Both the position numbers and the translations under genes were made by a program. DNA of 64,000 bases from Effrenium voratum. Taxonomy: Eukaryota; Sar; Dinophyceae; Suessiales; Symbiodiniaceae. Within the stretch, counting starts at the first letter, position 1. The number at the start of each line of letters is the position of its first letter. Of this stretch, positions 44,281-56,491 are shown piece after piece. The notes beneath the pieces are model-generated. The model ran no database searches. It had not been told where the DNA came from and saw nothing but the letters and a program-made list of their open reading frames with translations. The stretch lies in the NCBI GenBank assembly GCA_963377175.1, contig CAUJNA010003291.1, positions 533,501 through 597,500 on the forward strand, written 5' to 3'.

Positions 44281-45358
44281 GGATTTCTATCAGGGACCCT
44301 TTGGACATCATGGAAAGCCAAAGGAAAGCGAAAAGAAAAGCCTGGTCCTGGGCTGTGGGAAATGGAATCCACTTCTGTACAACAGAAAGGGCCTAACCCC
44401 AATCACTTAGCCCCATAAGGGGGAGATTCCCTTGTATCCCAGAGGGGATAAACCCCGAGTGATCCCATGTGGCCCTCAGGTGCCTTTGCCCGCCGGGCTG
44501 CTCTTGCCAGGGCAGGCCGACCGGCCGTTCTCCGGCGCGTTCCAATCTTTTGGGGGGAACCCCGTTTTAATGGCGGGTGTTTCTTCTGGCTTCCCTGAAC
44601 CACCGCAAAAAAGAGGTACCCTATGGTACCCCTCGAAAATGGCAGGCCCAATGGTCTAAATAGAAAAACACCGATATCATCAAACCAACGGACGATGGAT
44701 GCTTGGTATTTCTCAGACCCGTATGCATCCACCGCAAAGGCACGCGTTCGTTTGACAAGATGGGATAAGGCGGATTGAAGCAACTCATGTTTTACGCAGA
44801 TCATACCTTCACTGTTGGATCATGTTTTGAGGTTGTTTTAGGTTCAGTAGTGGGGGGGCAAGCCCACACCGTTGGACAGATGCGCATGATGCAGATTTGT
44901 AGCCCCGATTTGCAATCCGAAAGCTACAGTTGTGGTATGGGGCCATCTCCCAACACTGAAAATCTCGGCCCACAATGGACCTGGTAGGCACTGTTGGGCG
45001 CTATTAGCCCCTCTTGGGTCCCATGACGCTAGTCTCACCTTACTTGGATTTTGGGTTCCAATTCTCGCAACCGTCCTACAACTCTTGGCAAGTCCTCATC
45101 ACAAGGGTGACAATTTCAGGAAACTGTTTGCAAAGTTGCAGTAGCAAACTCGATGAGACTTTGGCGAGATGTGTTTTGACATTGCCACGGCGCCAGGGTT
45201 ATGTTGTGTGCGGGTGTGCGTTTGAAGTACACAAGTAGGTCAAGCAGGTGCCCAATCGTCATGTAAATTGATGCGAGCCTTTTCTGTCAATTTGATCCAA
45301 ATGCCATTGGTGAATCACGCCTCATATGTTTCACAGGTGGGGCACGCTTCCTTACTAT

Positions 45359-45468
45359 TAGCCCAATATAAACAAAATAGGGGGTGTCCCATCTAACAGG
45401 GAGTCCTTCTTTTCAGGCAAAACACCACAATTGATCCACCAGGTCGATCAATTCGGGGTCGACATGCG
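45359..45468. repeat. family A-like remnant
   Basis: CCCAATATAAACAAAATAGG, GGGGTGTCCCATCTAAC and CGATCAATTCGGGGTCGACAT follow the family A order. Confidence 0.4.
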
Positions 45469-45604
45469 CCACTTGATCTGAAGCTGAATGTGAGTGTCAC
45501 TTAACATGGTGCTGGTACTAGGGGCATCGGGTGCACAGGAAGTATTGCTTGTAACATTGACCACTACACGTACACACGCGCACCTTCACCTACACCGAAG
45601 CCTA

Positions 45605-46100
45605 AACCTACACACGCACACGCACACGCACACGCACACGCACACGCACACGCACACGCACACGCACACGCACACGCACACACCCACACCCACACCCACA
45701 CGCACACGCACACGCATGCGTACATGTGTACATGCATACATATATACATTCATTCATTAATTCATTCATTCATTCATTCATTAATTCATTCATTCATTCA
45801 TTCGTTCATTCGTTCATTCGTTCATTCATTTATTAATTCATTTATTCATTCATTGATTCATTCATGCATGCATGCATGCATTTATGCATTCATGCATTCA
45901 TGCATTCATGCAATCATGCATTCATGCATTCATTCATGCATTCATGCATTCATGCATTCATTCATTCATTCAGTCAGTCAGTCATTCATTCATTCATGCA
46001 TTCATTCATTCATTCGTACATACGTACATACGTACATGCTTTCGTGCGTGCGTGCGTGCGTGCGTGCATGCGTGCATGCATGCGTGCATGCACACACGCA
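45605..46100. repeat. compound microsatellite: CACACG, CATT, CATG, TACG units
   Basis: (CACACG)n from about 45612 to 45715, then (CATT)n with TAATT breaks, (CATG)n, and GTGC-rich sequence to about 46095. The HTHTHT and SFIHSFIH frames are repeat translations. Confidence 0.95.
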
Positions 46101-46373
46101 TACAGACAGGCATGCATACATACACACATGCAACAAAGACACATTTGTTCAGACGCGTACACATGTATGCGCATGGCTTGGTTGCATATGCAGACCCACA
46201 TCCGCAGATCATAAACCTGCATACTCACAGACACGTAGATGCACGCAGCAGGACGCTGACTGAGGTTGGTTGAAGTGTTCTGGCCTGCATTTGATCGGCG
46301 GTTGTTCGAGCCTATGCGCATCGCAGGACTTGGCAGTTTTGTTGCCATGCGAAAATGACAACTTCCATTTAAT

Positions 46374-46512
46374 GAGCAAAAAAAACAAAAGAAAAACGGG
46401 TAGATGAAGGCTAGTACGGGGCAGTCCCAGCCAGAAATATTTGCGGCCGCCTTCTTAATTCTTTGCACGGTTCTTGGCAGACCATTTTAATGCCGGGTTT
46501 TGATTGTGACTC
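46374..46512. mobile_element. TIR element family B, copy 3
   Basis: Left end degraded (A-rich), interior GTAGATGAAGGCTAG and GCGGCCGCCTTCTTAATTC conserved, right end GGTTTTGATTGTGACTC intact. ATTTA lies near both edges. Confidence 0.7.
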
Positions 46513-47047
46513 ATTTACTGAAGGATAGCTTTTTGACTTTCTACTGTTGGTTTTAAAGGGAACCTATCACTACTGGACACATGTTTATTTTGTCCCGGGG
46601 GCTTAAGCAAATGGGAGAGAAGGATTCAAGGCAATTCTGCAAACGTCACTTGACAGTTCAGCGGCCAGGTGACATACCGAAGCCCAGCCCCATGGCAGCA
46701 TGCTATAGTAGTTTGTACCTGGCTTCTTGCTGCATAGGTTGGGGTGTGGCTCCAGCTTGGCTGTTGGCTTTGCATAATCGGAATGTGGCCAAATGCGGGC
46801 AGCTGAGGCGAAGCCAGATGCCGATGAGGCCCAAACCACCATGCAGTGACCAGGGTTAAGTGGAACTAATCAGTAGGCATGCGACATATGAGCTCAGATG
46901 TTTGAAGCTTGGAGACGGTGCATTTCACGGGGGAAACCCCGAGGGTTCTCCTAGTGTATTCCCTTCGCGTCACGAGTTTAGGCCTTTGTTGCCATGGTGT
47001 CATATAGGGCCGTCGTATTTTTGGTAGGTCTCCCGATTTTGCGCCAG

Positions 47048-47110
47048 GACTCGCCCAGCAAGAGTCGGCGGAAGCGCGGGGGCCGCGAGTCCAAAGATCC
47101 GGACATCAGA
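47048..47110 (+). CDS. basic Ser/Arg exon candidate
   Basis: GCGCCAG|GAC TCG CCC ... AGA|GCCTTGG, 63 nt with G/C third positions. Encodes DSPSKSRRKRGGRESKDPDI, an RS-like basic stretch. No family or neighbours identified. Confidence 0.35.
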
Positions 47111-47944
47111 GCCTTGGAACGGACAAGTTGCACAGAGACCTGGAGTTCTTCATGTTCATTCCATTTTTTGGGGGGGAGGACCAGGACAATGGAACACCCT
47201 GCCCTGAAAGGTGGGGGGCATCCCCAGAGTCAATTAACAATATCTTCCTTCCAACGCAACCCATTTGTTCCAACACCCTGAAAGAGATGCGCCAAACACT
47301 GGCGTAAGACTCGCCCTTTGACTCTGAGGTGCAGATGATCCTTACGGGCTCCTGCCCACCGCTGCCTTCATTGACCTGGGGCTTCTGGTCCGCTCGCCCT
47401 GAGACATCCTGAGACCCTGAGAGCTGAGTGGTGGCCGGCGAAGTGGAACGAACCGGAAGCAATACTGTGGACGAACTCCTGCACCAGCTGAGAAACCCTG
47501 GAATGATGATTCCCCTCCTAAATACCAACGAACAAGTATTTCCCATGGTTTCTGAGTGGTGCAGGATTTCGTCTATCCATGTGATTCTTTGATTGCACCT
47601 TGGCCAGCCGAAATGAAAGCAAGAGCACCTGCAGGGCCAGCCAAGTTGACTCGCAGGCAAGCTGCGCTGTGGCTGAGAACTTTGAAGCGTCCAGGTCTAA
47701 TTTCAGCCAAGCGCAGGTTAATGACCAGACCCCGGGGAGCCCAAGGCTGCCTGGTCGGTCGGCTTTTTTGCGCCTCGCTAGTCCTTGTCCGTGTGGAACT
47801 CAACCATTAAATGCGCACCTTTGCTTTGCTGCCCGTGCCTGGAGTTTCCTTGCAGCTGCAAAACCCTTAGGTTTGCCCTTGGCAAGTGGTGCCACAGAAG
47901 AAAGGGGAAGTGACCCCGTGCGAACTCTTGCATCTTGACTGCTT

Positions 47945-48040
47945 GGGTTGGATCTTTAGACTTTAACTTTTCGGGAAATAAAGGTGTTTTCCACTAAACC
48001 CCCAAAAGGTTTAACTTTTTGCAGGAGGGTCAACAGCAAC
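47945..48040. mobile_element. repeat family J, copy 2
   Basis: GGATCTTTAGACTTTAAC, CCCCCAAAAGGTTTAAC, TTTTTGCAGGAGGGTC and CAACAGCAACCAAGG, matching 8499-8602. Confidence 0.65.
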
Positions 48041-48908
48041 CAAGGCATGAGTCAGAAGTTTCTATGACCATCTTGGCAAACTGATTCAAAAACCATCGGA
48101 TACTTGTATGTGGGAGACGCCACGGAAAGGGGGTTCGTCCGGGCATGATTTCACGACCTGCGACCCAGTCGGTGATTCTGCCGCCATGTTCACTCAAACC
48201 GAGGTCGCCGCGGCTTTTTTCCACAGCCGTTTCTCCACTGGCTCATACATGGCAAGCGGGACAGAGGCAGACACACAACAGCGCAGCAACGTTTTTGCCG
48301 AGCGCCGATGGGTGCGATTTGCGCCTTAGACACCCGCCCGCCTGAGGCCAGGCAATTTCAAGGACCAGGAACCCCATCAGAGCAGCGCTCTGGAAACTAG
48401 TAAGAACGGGCCCGCATCAGAGTGTAAGAAATGAGGTATTTGGCCTGATCTTCAAAACCTCAGACTTAGGAATCAAGAGTGTAGTCGTGCCCTTGAACTA
48501 TTGGGCACAGGGCGCAGCACAAGAAGCAAGACTGGCTCTAAAAGTTGGGTTTGTTGATGGGATTGTCTCACGAATCTCCCCTTCCATTTGCTTAAGAAAC
48601 AGTTGTTTGATTTTCCCTCGTTGGTTTTACAGGGAATCTATCACTATTGTAAATTTGACCATTACTTGCTTGTTTTTTTTCCAGGGCTCAACCCAGAATG
48701 GAAGTCCCCCTCACAAACACGGGGGTCAAGATGGCCGATTCCTAGGAGGGTGCCGCCTTTGGAAGGGGATACTTGATCCCAAAGAGGGCCTACATTTTTT
48801 TGCCCACGCGAGTGCCTGTCTCTAAAATATGCCCCATGCTCATGGTTTGCAAAGAGAAAATAAAAGGAGCAGCACAATTTGTGGGGTCCCCAAAAAAAAG
48901 GCGCACCC

Positions 48909-49025
48909 ATAATTGTCCAAAGCGAATCGACCTTTTGACCTGTTGGTTTCCCTTTTTTTGGGCTCCACTTTTAGTCACACCAAAAGGTGATCACCTTTGA
49001 TTTCTGGGTGCTTTGGGCAAGCGAG
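48909..49025. mobile_element. TIR element family D, copy 4
   Basis: AATTGTCCAAAGCGAATCG to GTGCTTTGGGCAAGCGAG; interior CGACCTTTTGACCTGTTGG. Confidence 0.75.
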
Positions 49026-49727
49026 CATAGCTCTGCCTTGTCTCCAGCTCAGAGATGCTCATTGCCTCGTGTGCTCATTGCCTCGAGGCTGGTGGTGATG
49101 AGAACGCCTGCAACTATAACTGTCCAACCTATCTTTCAGGACCGCCTTAGCATGTCTCAAAGGGGTACCATGAGTACCCTCAATTCATCGTTGTTGTTTC
49201 CCATAGGTAAAAAACATCACAGCCCCTGTTACTCAGATGGCATGGGCTATGGGTTTTCAGAGTTGGAACGTGAATCCCCACCTAACCAATGACCGCCCAA
49301 GGGTCCCATTCATATTCACGCAACCCGTATGGGTGCGCAACAGGGCGACTCGGGCGAATGAAGCCATGCCGTCTGACCAGATTGCCTCTCTTGGCGAGTC
49401 GAATTTGCAAAGGGCCTTGCGGAATTGGTGGTTGCCTTTGAAACTGCCTTCCTTTTTTGGAGGTTCCGAAACGGGAAATGGCTCGGAAACCCTGCACAAG
49501 CGCCGTAATGTGACCAACTGTCACTTCCCCAAAACTCAGTTCAGGATTTGCAAGTGGGTTGCTTCGATTCTTTGGGCTGGCTAAAACGCGTCGTCGTCGC
49601 GTTGTTTTTCAGGACTCTCCGCGTCGCATGTTCAACTTCAGCGTCTTGGCGTAAGCCGTTCAGGACTTCGAACTCACGGGAGTGCTGTTGATGGTAACCT
49701 TCTTGGGGTTAAAGGGGAACAAAAGTC

Positions 49728-49848
49728 TAAGGGTAGCTTCCCCATTCTTTCCAGGGATCCTTCTTTCTAGAAAACCACCAAAACCCCTGGGAAAACAGCT
49801 GGTTTTTGAAAAGAACGATGGTTGAAAAGAATGGGGAATCAAGCCCTA
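49728..49848. mobile_element. TIR element family F, copy 3
   Basis: TAAGGGTAGCTTCCCCATTC to GGGGAATCAAGCCCTA; its first 60 bp nearly match the copy inside the oxidoreductase intron. Confidence 0.8.
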
Positions 49849-50545
49849 GAAAAAGGAAGACGTACCACAGATTTCAGGGTGCCCTATTTCGAGACAACCT
49901 GAGAAGTTCTGGAAATTGGTGGACGCAGAAGCCCTGGCCACGGGTGAAGGTTGCTCTCCTCTCGGGACCTTTGGGGGATCTTTGTTTTGAGGTTGGACCC
50001 ACAAAAGGGTCATTGTTCCTGCTGGTGTTCCTTGAAAACTGTTGAAAGAAGGGATCATCAAAACAAGACACTCTCAGTCGATTCTCGATGCATTGTCGTT
50101 TGCATCTGCAAACGTGACGCAGGCAAATTAATAATACTCACGCTCACCAAAATTCCGCGGTTGCAACATTGTTTCGATTTGTCCGCCAGTTTCACTTGCC
50201 TCAGGCAAACGCCCGCTAGAGCCTCAGTCACATTGCCGTTGCACATTGCAGGTGATTCAGACGCACGTGTCAGTTGATCCATTTTCAGGTTCTGCCGAAA
50301 GGCCTAGCCAGACACCCAGCATGGGCCTGGTAGTTCAAGTGCTTGTCAGGAAGTCAGTTTGCCGCTTTCCTGGTCAGGATGATCAAACCGGCGGCTTGGA
50401 TGATCCCGAACTTTCGCAGAAGATCACGGACGATTCTCCCATGAAAGCTCCAGGCAAAGTCGTGAGAATTGCTGTGAGGCTGCTGTTCCGGAGCTCTTTA
50501 CAGCTTTCGGAGCTCTGCGCGAAGCTTGTTTTGTTAGAGAGACTC

Positions 50546-50674
50546 ATGTTAACCCCGGATAAATAAAGGCCTGGTTGATTAACACGGGGGGTGTCCCCTT
50601 TTCGTGGGGATTCATCACTTTTGGAGGGAACACCCCCTAATAATGGGACGGGTTTATTCATCCTGGGTCAACAT
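50546..50674. mobile_element. TIR element family A, copy 4 (inverted)
   Basis: ATGTTAACCCCGGATAAATA to TTATTCATCCTGGGTCAACAT, the reverse orientation of the copy at 30244. Confidence 0.85.
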
Positions 50675-51679
50675 TATCTTGCAGGCGCTGTAGATGACGT
50701 GCAGAACGTCGATGAGATTGATCAGTGCCCCGGACGCAGAAAGGCTTGGATGACAGAACCACCCGCACACGAAGACTGACTGGCTTGCACGTTTCGAACA
50801 TTTCCCGCGCGGAGCTCCCGTGCTCCGTTTTTCGGTCCACGGAAGCTCCCCTTCGCTCCCGTTGAGGGCCCTTGCCTTGGGTCCATGTGGCAGGTGCGGT
50901 GCTTGTCGGCTGTTCCTATTGACTAGGCTTCGCAGCGAGAAAAACTTGAAGCTCGAGCTACAGGCTGTCCATTTCCCTTGGTCGGAACCTCCAAAAGTGG
51001 GCGATCGTTTCAATGGACACCACTAGCAAGATGAACCTCGATAGCCAACTTGCTGCTTTTCTTCAGTCGCTGTCGCTGGTTTTGGGGGTCAAGCGCATGG
51101 AAAGAAAACATAATTCGCAACTGGCGATCCAGGAGCCTTTTTTGGGGGGGGGAAATCCGGTGACCTCTATATATTGGACAAGTTTGAGAAATCAGCGGTC
51201 CAATGCGCGTGGGTGTCCCAGCTTGCTCTCAGGAACTTGCCCGTGCCGAACTCAGATTGCCAATGAGTCCACGCGAAGCTTCCGAAAAGTGCGCTTTGCA
51301 CGTGGCTGACGGACGGAAGGGAGGGAGCCCAAATTTAGCCCTGAAGCTTTCTGATTTGGGCTGATTTGGGCCTCCCTCCCCCCCTCCTCCCTCCCCTCCT
51401 CCCCCGAAAAGCCCCCATTAAAAACCACCTCCTCCCCCAAAAAGCCCCCCATTAAAAACCACCTCCCGAGAAGGCGAAAATTGGTCCAACTCGCTGAGGA
51501 ACGCCTCGAGTCCACGAGTTCCATTGCCCAGGCCTCCATGCAGGCCTCAAAAATGCCGGGGTGCAAGGCTTAGCCAAGGCGTATCCAACTTATCTCACGG
51601 CTGGATGTGCGGCGCCAAAGGGAAAAAAGAACAAAACATCATGCCAAGATGTCCAGGCTTGCAGCTTCCCGCGAATTTT

Positions 51680-51765
51680 GGTTTGGATCGGTGGAACTTG
51701 GAGTTGAACACTAAGGGGTGGTTTCCCTTGGCTCTCAAGGGGTTAAAACCTGCCAATCCAAACCA
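51680..51765. mobile_element. TIR element family L, copy 2
   Basis: GGTTTGGATCGGTGG at the left, CCAATCCAAACCACCG at the right. Confidence 0.45.
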
Positions 51766-51945
51766 CCGACTAAGGGCGAAGTTGGCTGCCAAGGTCTTGG
51801 GACTTCCGCCTGGGGGGGTTGATTCCTCCAAACAGACCAAAGGGTGTGTCATTTTAAGGTCGGAGCCCCCAAAATGAGGGTGTTCCTTGTGTTCCTTTAA
51901 AATCGCCAAAAGGCAGACCCAACGGGAGAAACGCTGAACTGTTCG

Positions 51946-52118
51946 ATGAACATGCAGCGACATCGTTCGCAGGGCACAGATGATCCGCCGGGCGAGATGA
52001 GCGACGCTGGGAGCTGCGCCGGTGCAAGCTCTGGCGGCTCACAGGCGTCAGGCCCATTCGCGGAGCTTTTTTTGGCCCTCCCTGAGTTCCTAAACCTTTG
52101 TGGGGCAGAGTACGTCAG
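51946..52118 (+). CDS. first-exon candidate with perfect AG|GTAAGT donor
   Basis: ATG at 51946 opens a 58-codon frame that would stop at TAA 52120-52122, but GTCAG|GTAAGTGG at 52118/52119 is a consensus donor, so this reads better as a start exon. It encodes an N-terminal Ser/Gly/Ala-rich part (DAGSCAGASSGGSQASG) followed by a hydrophobic-acidic segment PFAELFLALPEFLNLCGAEY. No signal peptide or family recognised; the next exon is not identified. Confidence 0.45.
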
Positions 52119-52427
52119 GTAAGTGGTTCGTAAGCCAGGTTATAACCCACTTACCATGGTTATAAGTCTCCGTTCAGTGGGTTATAACCAGGCTTACTAA
52201 TAGTTACTAAGAACCTTGCCCCTTCAAGTAGTCACTGTTTGGGCTTGGGCCATGGGGCTCGACAAAAAGTTTGGACTTGGTTTTGCCAATCCACTCGATC
52301 GGAAGTGAGGTGCCCATGTTCTTTTCCTTTGGGATGGCCTGAAACTCGAGCAAAACCCAAAACCAGACGTCCTTCGACGTCGGCCGGGAAAACTGGGCCA
52401 AATTTTCCTTACCCGGGTCCCCCTAAG

Positions 52428-52614
52428 CTCACCTGAGTTCCTGGACTTTCAACTTTCGGGGCTTGGGTGACAGGAAGGTTGTTGATTTGTTTTATTTATG
52501 TTTTTTAATGTTAGACCATGAGCTCAAAAAAATCAACAAAGTCCCAAGCCATCACTTTGTTGATCTTTTCTTTGGGACTTTAACCCATCATTTTTTTGTC
52601 AACTCAGGAAGTGA
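52428..52614. mobile_element. TIR element family Q, long copy
   Basis: CTCACCTGAGTTCCTGGAC to CAACTCAGGAAGTGAG. Inner inverted arms GACTTTCAACTTTC and AAATCAACAAAGTCCCAAGC/CTTTGTTGATCTTTTC add a second hairpin. Confidence 0.65.
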
Positions 52615-52999
52615 GTAAGAAGTGTCCCAAAGGTGTTTTTGAGATTGGCCCAGCTGTGAGGTCGAGCTGAGATGGCAAGTTGAGCAGTACAGTCGCTCCG
52701 ATCTTTGCGAGCCGCACAGATTCACGGGGCTTCCAATTTGTTTCAAAGGCGAATTTGTCAGGCCATGTGTTTGTGGTAGGGGACCGCCTCAAACGTAGTT
52801 GGAGGGCATGAATCCCAACCTTAGTGATGTCCACCAGGAGGGTCCCAAGCAAATGCACAGCGACACGCCAACCCAGTGGCGAAACTGACCGAGCATTTGG
52901 GAGATCCAACCCACACTGACCTACCACTGAGAGCAGCTCTTGTTCAGTTCTTCCAAGAAAATATCGCAAGGATATATTAGACTTCCCCAGAATTAGTTC

Positions 53000-53094
53000 T
53001 CCTTTTTGTTTTTGCTGTTTTGGGGTCCTTTTTGTTTTCCACTAACCGGGCAAACAAGATATTTTTTGGCTGGGGTCCTAATTCCAGCCTAGTA
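53000..53094. mobile_element. repeat family P, copy 2
   Basis: TTTTCCACTAACCGGGCAAA and GGGGTCCTAATTCCAGCC, the same blocks as kinase intron 4. Confidence 0.65.
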
Positions 53095-53183
53095 GACACC
53101 AGGCCATGAGGCGATAGACGAGGTTGGCTTTTTGTCCTGGCTCGCTCCCGTGTCGAAGTGCTGAACCGCTTCGCTGCCGCCAG

Positions 53184-53275
53184 CCAGCGACGCCGGCACC
53201 CCCGGCAAGAAGAAGGCCAAAACCAAAGTGAAGAAGAAGCCAAAGAAGACAGAACCAGAGCCTACCAGCAGCAGT
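53184..53275 (+). CDS. Lys/Pro-rich exon candidate
   Basis: After the acceptor TGCCGCCAG the frame encodes SDAGTPGKKKAKTKVKKKP then KKTEPEPTSSS, with G/C third positions and an end at CAGCAG|TGCG. A basic linker or nuclear-localisation-like segment; no family. Confidence 0.35.
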
Positions 53276-53569
53276 GCGTTTTGCTTGATGCTCGCGTCAT
53301 GCCACCATCGACCTGCTTCAAATTTTCAGCATCCGGGGCTTTCCCTTTTTTGTCATACTTCATTATGGCGAGCAGCCGGGGCTCGCCCTTTTCTTGTCAT
53401 AATGTGTTTGTTTTGTTGTTGAACAGTTCTAGGGTTGCATCTGCCAGAGCATTGTTGTTGTATACCCGCCGCCTGCTAGCATGGCAAACATGTAGATGTT
53501 CAAGCGAGTTTGCTTTCGGCAGGGTGATGTTCAAAAGGTATTTGTACTTGTTGCGGCCCTCATTTACAT

Positions 53570-54470
53570 GATATGTGTGTGTGTGTGCGTGCACGTTTGT
53601 GCCTGTGACTATGGATGTGGGTGTGGTGTGTGTGTGTGTGTGGGTGCGTGTATGCGTGCGTGTTTGCGTGCCTGCCTGCCTGCCTGCCTGCGTGCCTGCG
53701 TGCCTGCGTGCCTGCGTGCCTGCGTGCTTAGGTGCCTGCGTGCCTGCGTGCCTGCGTGCCTGCGTGCTTAGGTGCCTGCGTGCTTAGGTGCCTGCGTGCC
53801 TGCGCGCCTGCTTGCCTGCGTGCCTGCTTGCCTGCGTGCCTGCTTGCCTGCGTGCCTGCCTGCCTGCGTGCCTGCGTGCCTGCGTGGGTGCGTGGGTGGG
53901 TGGGTGGGTGGGTGCGTGGGTGGGTGTCGGCGGGTGGGTGTGGGTGGGTGGGTGTGGGTGTGTGGCCGTGTGTGTGTGTGTATCTCTGTGTCTCTGTGTG
54001 TCACAGTGTGCCACAGTGTGTCTCTGTGTGTCTCTGTGTGCCTCTGTGTGTGTCTCTCTGAGTCTCTCTGAGTCTCTCTTTGTGTCTCTCTGTGTGTCTC
54101 TCTCTGTGTCTCTCTGTGTCTGTCTCTGTGTCTGTCTCTGTGTCTGTCTCTGTGTCTGTCTCTGTGTTTGTCTCTGTGTCTGTTTCTGTGTCTGTCTCTG
54201 TGTGTGTGTGTGTCTGTGTGTGTGTCTGTGTCTGTCTCTGTGTGTGTGTGTGTGTGTCTGTCTCTGTGTGTGTCTGTGTGTGTGTCTGTCTGTGCCTGTC
54301 TCTGTGTGTGTGTGTCTCTGTGTGTCTGTGTCTGTGTCTGTGTCTGTGTCTGTGTCTGTGTCTGTGTCTGTGTCTCTGTGTGTGCCTGTGTGTTTGTGTG
54401 TCTGTGTGTCTGTGTGTTTGTGTGCGTGTGTCTGTGTGTGTGTCTGTGTCTGTGTTTGTGTGTGTAGAGG
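53570..54470. repeat. compound microsatellite, TGCCTGCG, GGGTG and TCTGTC units
   Basis: (TG)n, then TGCCTGCG/TGCTTAGG units (about 53660-53885), GTGGGTGG units, then TCTCTGTG and TCTGTGTC units. All G/T- or T/C-rich on the + strand. Confidence 0.95.
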
Positions 54471-54690
54471 TGTGTGTAGGTGTGTGTAGGTGTGTGTAGG
54501 TGTGTGTAGGTGTGTGTAGGTGTGTGTAGGTGTGTGTAGGTGTGTGTGGTGTGTGTGTGTAGGTGTGTGTAGGTGTGTGTAGGTGTGTGTAGGTGTGTGT
54601 AGGTGTGTGTAGGTGTGTGTAGGTGTGTGTAGGTGTGTGTAGGTGTGCGTAGGTGTGTGTAGGTGTGTGTAGGTGTGTGTAGGTGTGTGT
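54471..54690. repeat. (TGTGTAGG)n octamer array, about 26 units
   Basis: Regular 8-bp TGTGTAGG units with few substitutions, continuous with the flanking microsatellites. Confidence 0.95.
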
Positions 54691-54739
54691 GTGTGTGTGT
54701 TTGTGTTTGTGTGTTTGTGTGTTTGTGTGTTTGTGTGTT

Positions 54740-54770
<31 letters not shown>

Positions 54771-55698
54771 TTGTGTGTTTGTGTGTGTGTGTGTTTGTGT
54801 GTGTGTTTGTGTGTGTGGTTGTGTGTGTGTGTGTGTTTGTGTGTGTTTGTGTGCGTGTGTGTGTGTGTGTGTGTTTGTGTTTGTGTGTGTGTCTGTGTCT
54901 GTGTCTGTCTGTGTCTTTGCGTGTTTGTGTGTTTGTGTGTTTGTGTCTGGTCTGTTTGCGTTTGCGTTTAGGTTTTTTTTGGTGTGTGTGTGTGTGTCTA
55001 TGTGTGTGTGTGTGTGCGTGTGCCTGCCTGCTCGCTCGCTCGCTCGCTTGCTTGCTTGCTTGCTCGTTTGATTCTCTTTGCGCTATGGTGTCGTTGTTAT
55101 TTCGTTCCTTCTTTTTTATTCATTTATGTATTGTGTTGCTTTCTGTGTTTAATTATGTTCATTCTTTGGGGTGTCCTTTCTTTATGTTGTTGTGTTGTAT
55201 TTCTTTGTTGTGTTGTTTCTTTCTTTCTTTTTACATATTTATTCGGTCCGTCCTTGGTTTCTTTCTTCCTTCCTTCCTTCCTTCCTTCCTTCCTTCCTTC
55301 CTTCCTTCCTTCCTTCCTTCCTTCCTTCCTTCCTTCCTTCCTTCCTTCCTGTTTTTTCTTCCTTGTTTTCTTCCTTGTTTGCTTCCTTGTTTTCTTCCTT
55401 GTTTTCTTCCTTGTTTTCTTCTTTGTTTTATTGTGTTATTGTTTCCTTGTTTCCTTGCTATCTTTGTCCTTTCTTTAGCATTCTGTATTTCATTCATTAC
55501 ATCTGTTTTATGTATTTATTTATGTCTTTCTTATTTGTTCTGTTTTGCCTTGCTTGCCTTGCTTGATTGCTTGCTTGCTTGCTTGCTTGCTTGCCTTGCC
55601 TGCCTTGCCTTGCCTTGCCTTGCCTTGCCTTGCCTTGCCTTGCCTTGCCTTGCCTTGCCTTGCCTTGCCTTGCCTTGCCTTGCCTTGCCTTGCCTTGC

Positions 55699-55735
<37 letters not shown>

Positions 55736-55830
55736 GCTTGTTTGCTTGTTTGCTTGTTTGCTTGTTTGCTTGTTTGCTTGTTTGCTTGTTTGCTTGTTTG
55801 CTTGTTTGCTTGTTTGCTTGTTTGCTTGCT
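54691..55830. repeat. compound microsatellite, TGTTTG, TTCC, TTGCC and TTGCTTGT arrays
   Basis: (TG)/(TTTG) to about 54960; (TTCC)n about 55259-55348; TTTTCTTCCTTG units; (CTTGC)n about 55594-55702; TTGCTTGT units to about 55825. The 388-codon frame over this block is a repeat artefact. Confidence 0.95.
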
Positions 55831-56060
55831 TCCTTCTCACCTTGTCTGATTGGTTGCCTGCTTGCTTGTTTGTTTTTCTGCGTGTGTTTTGTGTTTCTTG
55901 TGTCTGCAATGTTTGTCCACCGGCCAACCAACCATTTGCAGAGGCTAGCCTACTCGTTGGATCTTTTTGTTTGAAGCTGCTGGACCACATCCAGCTTCAT
56001 GATCTCACCGCCTTCCCCAAGGGAGACATAGCCTCCAAACCTGGGGAATAGGAGGGTAAT

Positions 56061-56202
56061 GTTGGACCTCCTTTAGGGGTAGTACCCTCTATTGTCGAAA
56101 CTTCTTATGTTTTTTCTATTTTAGGATCCTGTGACTGCTTTAGGGGTCCAATTGACTGGTTCCGCTGTTCAGGGGGGGGGGTCCGCATAAAGAGGGTCCA
56201 AC
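56061..56202. mobile_element. TIR element family N (single copy here)
   Basis: GTTGGACCTCCTTTAGGGG at the left and AAAGAGGGTCCAAC at the right are inverted; internal GCTTTAGGGGTCC. Confidence 0.6.
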
Positions 56203-56289
56203 AAATTCAGGGACACTCCCAACCATTAGGTCCTTAGGCGCGGATCTGAGCCTTTTGGGGGATTCTAGGTGCGTGAATTCTGGGTAGAC

Positions 56290-56402
56290 CCATAGGTGTC
56301 CTTTTTGGTTGTTTTGGTTGAAGAATAGATGGCAACTGGTTTACCTGGTGGTTTCATCATCTACCAGGGAAACCCATCTATTTCCCCTAAAAGGACACCC
56401 AT
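56290..56402. mobile_element. TIR element family C, copy with 8-bp target duplication
   Basis: Ends CATAGGTGTCCTTTTTGG and AAAAGGACACCCATG are inverted. GGGTAGAC flanks both sides exactly (56282-56289 and 56403-56410). Confidence 0.8.
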
Positions 56403-56491
56403 GGGTAGACAACCTTCATACTCGGGGTTTTGGATCCACCCAGTCACAGGGTCAGTTTGTAGGTGGCATGTTTCCCGGGGCCAGTTTCCGG

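Larger units (their letters stand above)
41469..51945. other. gene-poor repeat mosaic
   Basis: Contains TIR elements of families L, B, F, Q, A, J and D, a microsatellite block and two tandem duplications. Weak exon candidates only: 47048-47110, about 49338-49430 (TRANEAMPSDQIASLGESN) and about 50289-50480 (MKAPGKVVRIAVRLLF). None is assignable to a family. Confidence 0.45.

Noticed and set aside
45605..46100. possible CRISPR-like or other regular array
   Set aside because: Plain microsatellite without spacers.
54683..55849. 388-codon and similar frames over the microsatellite block
   Set aside because: Translations of TG, TTCC and TTGCC repeats only.
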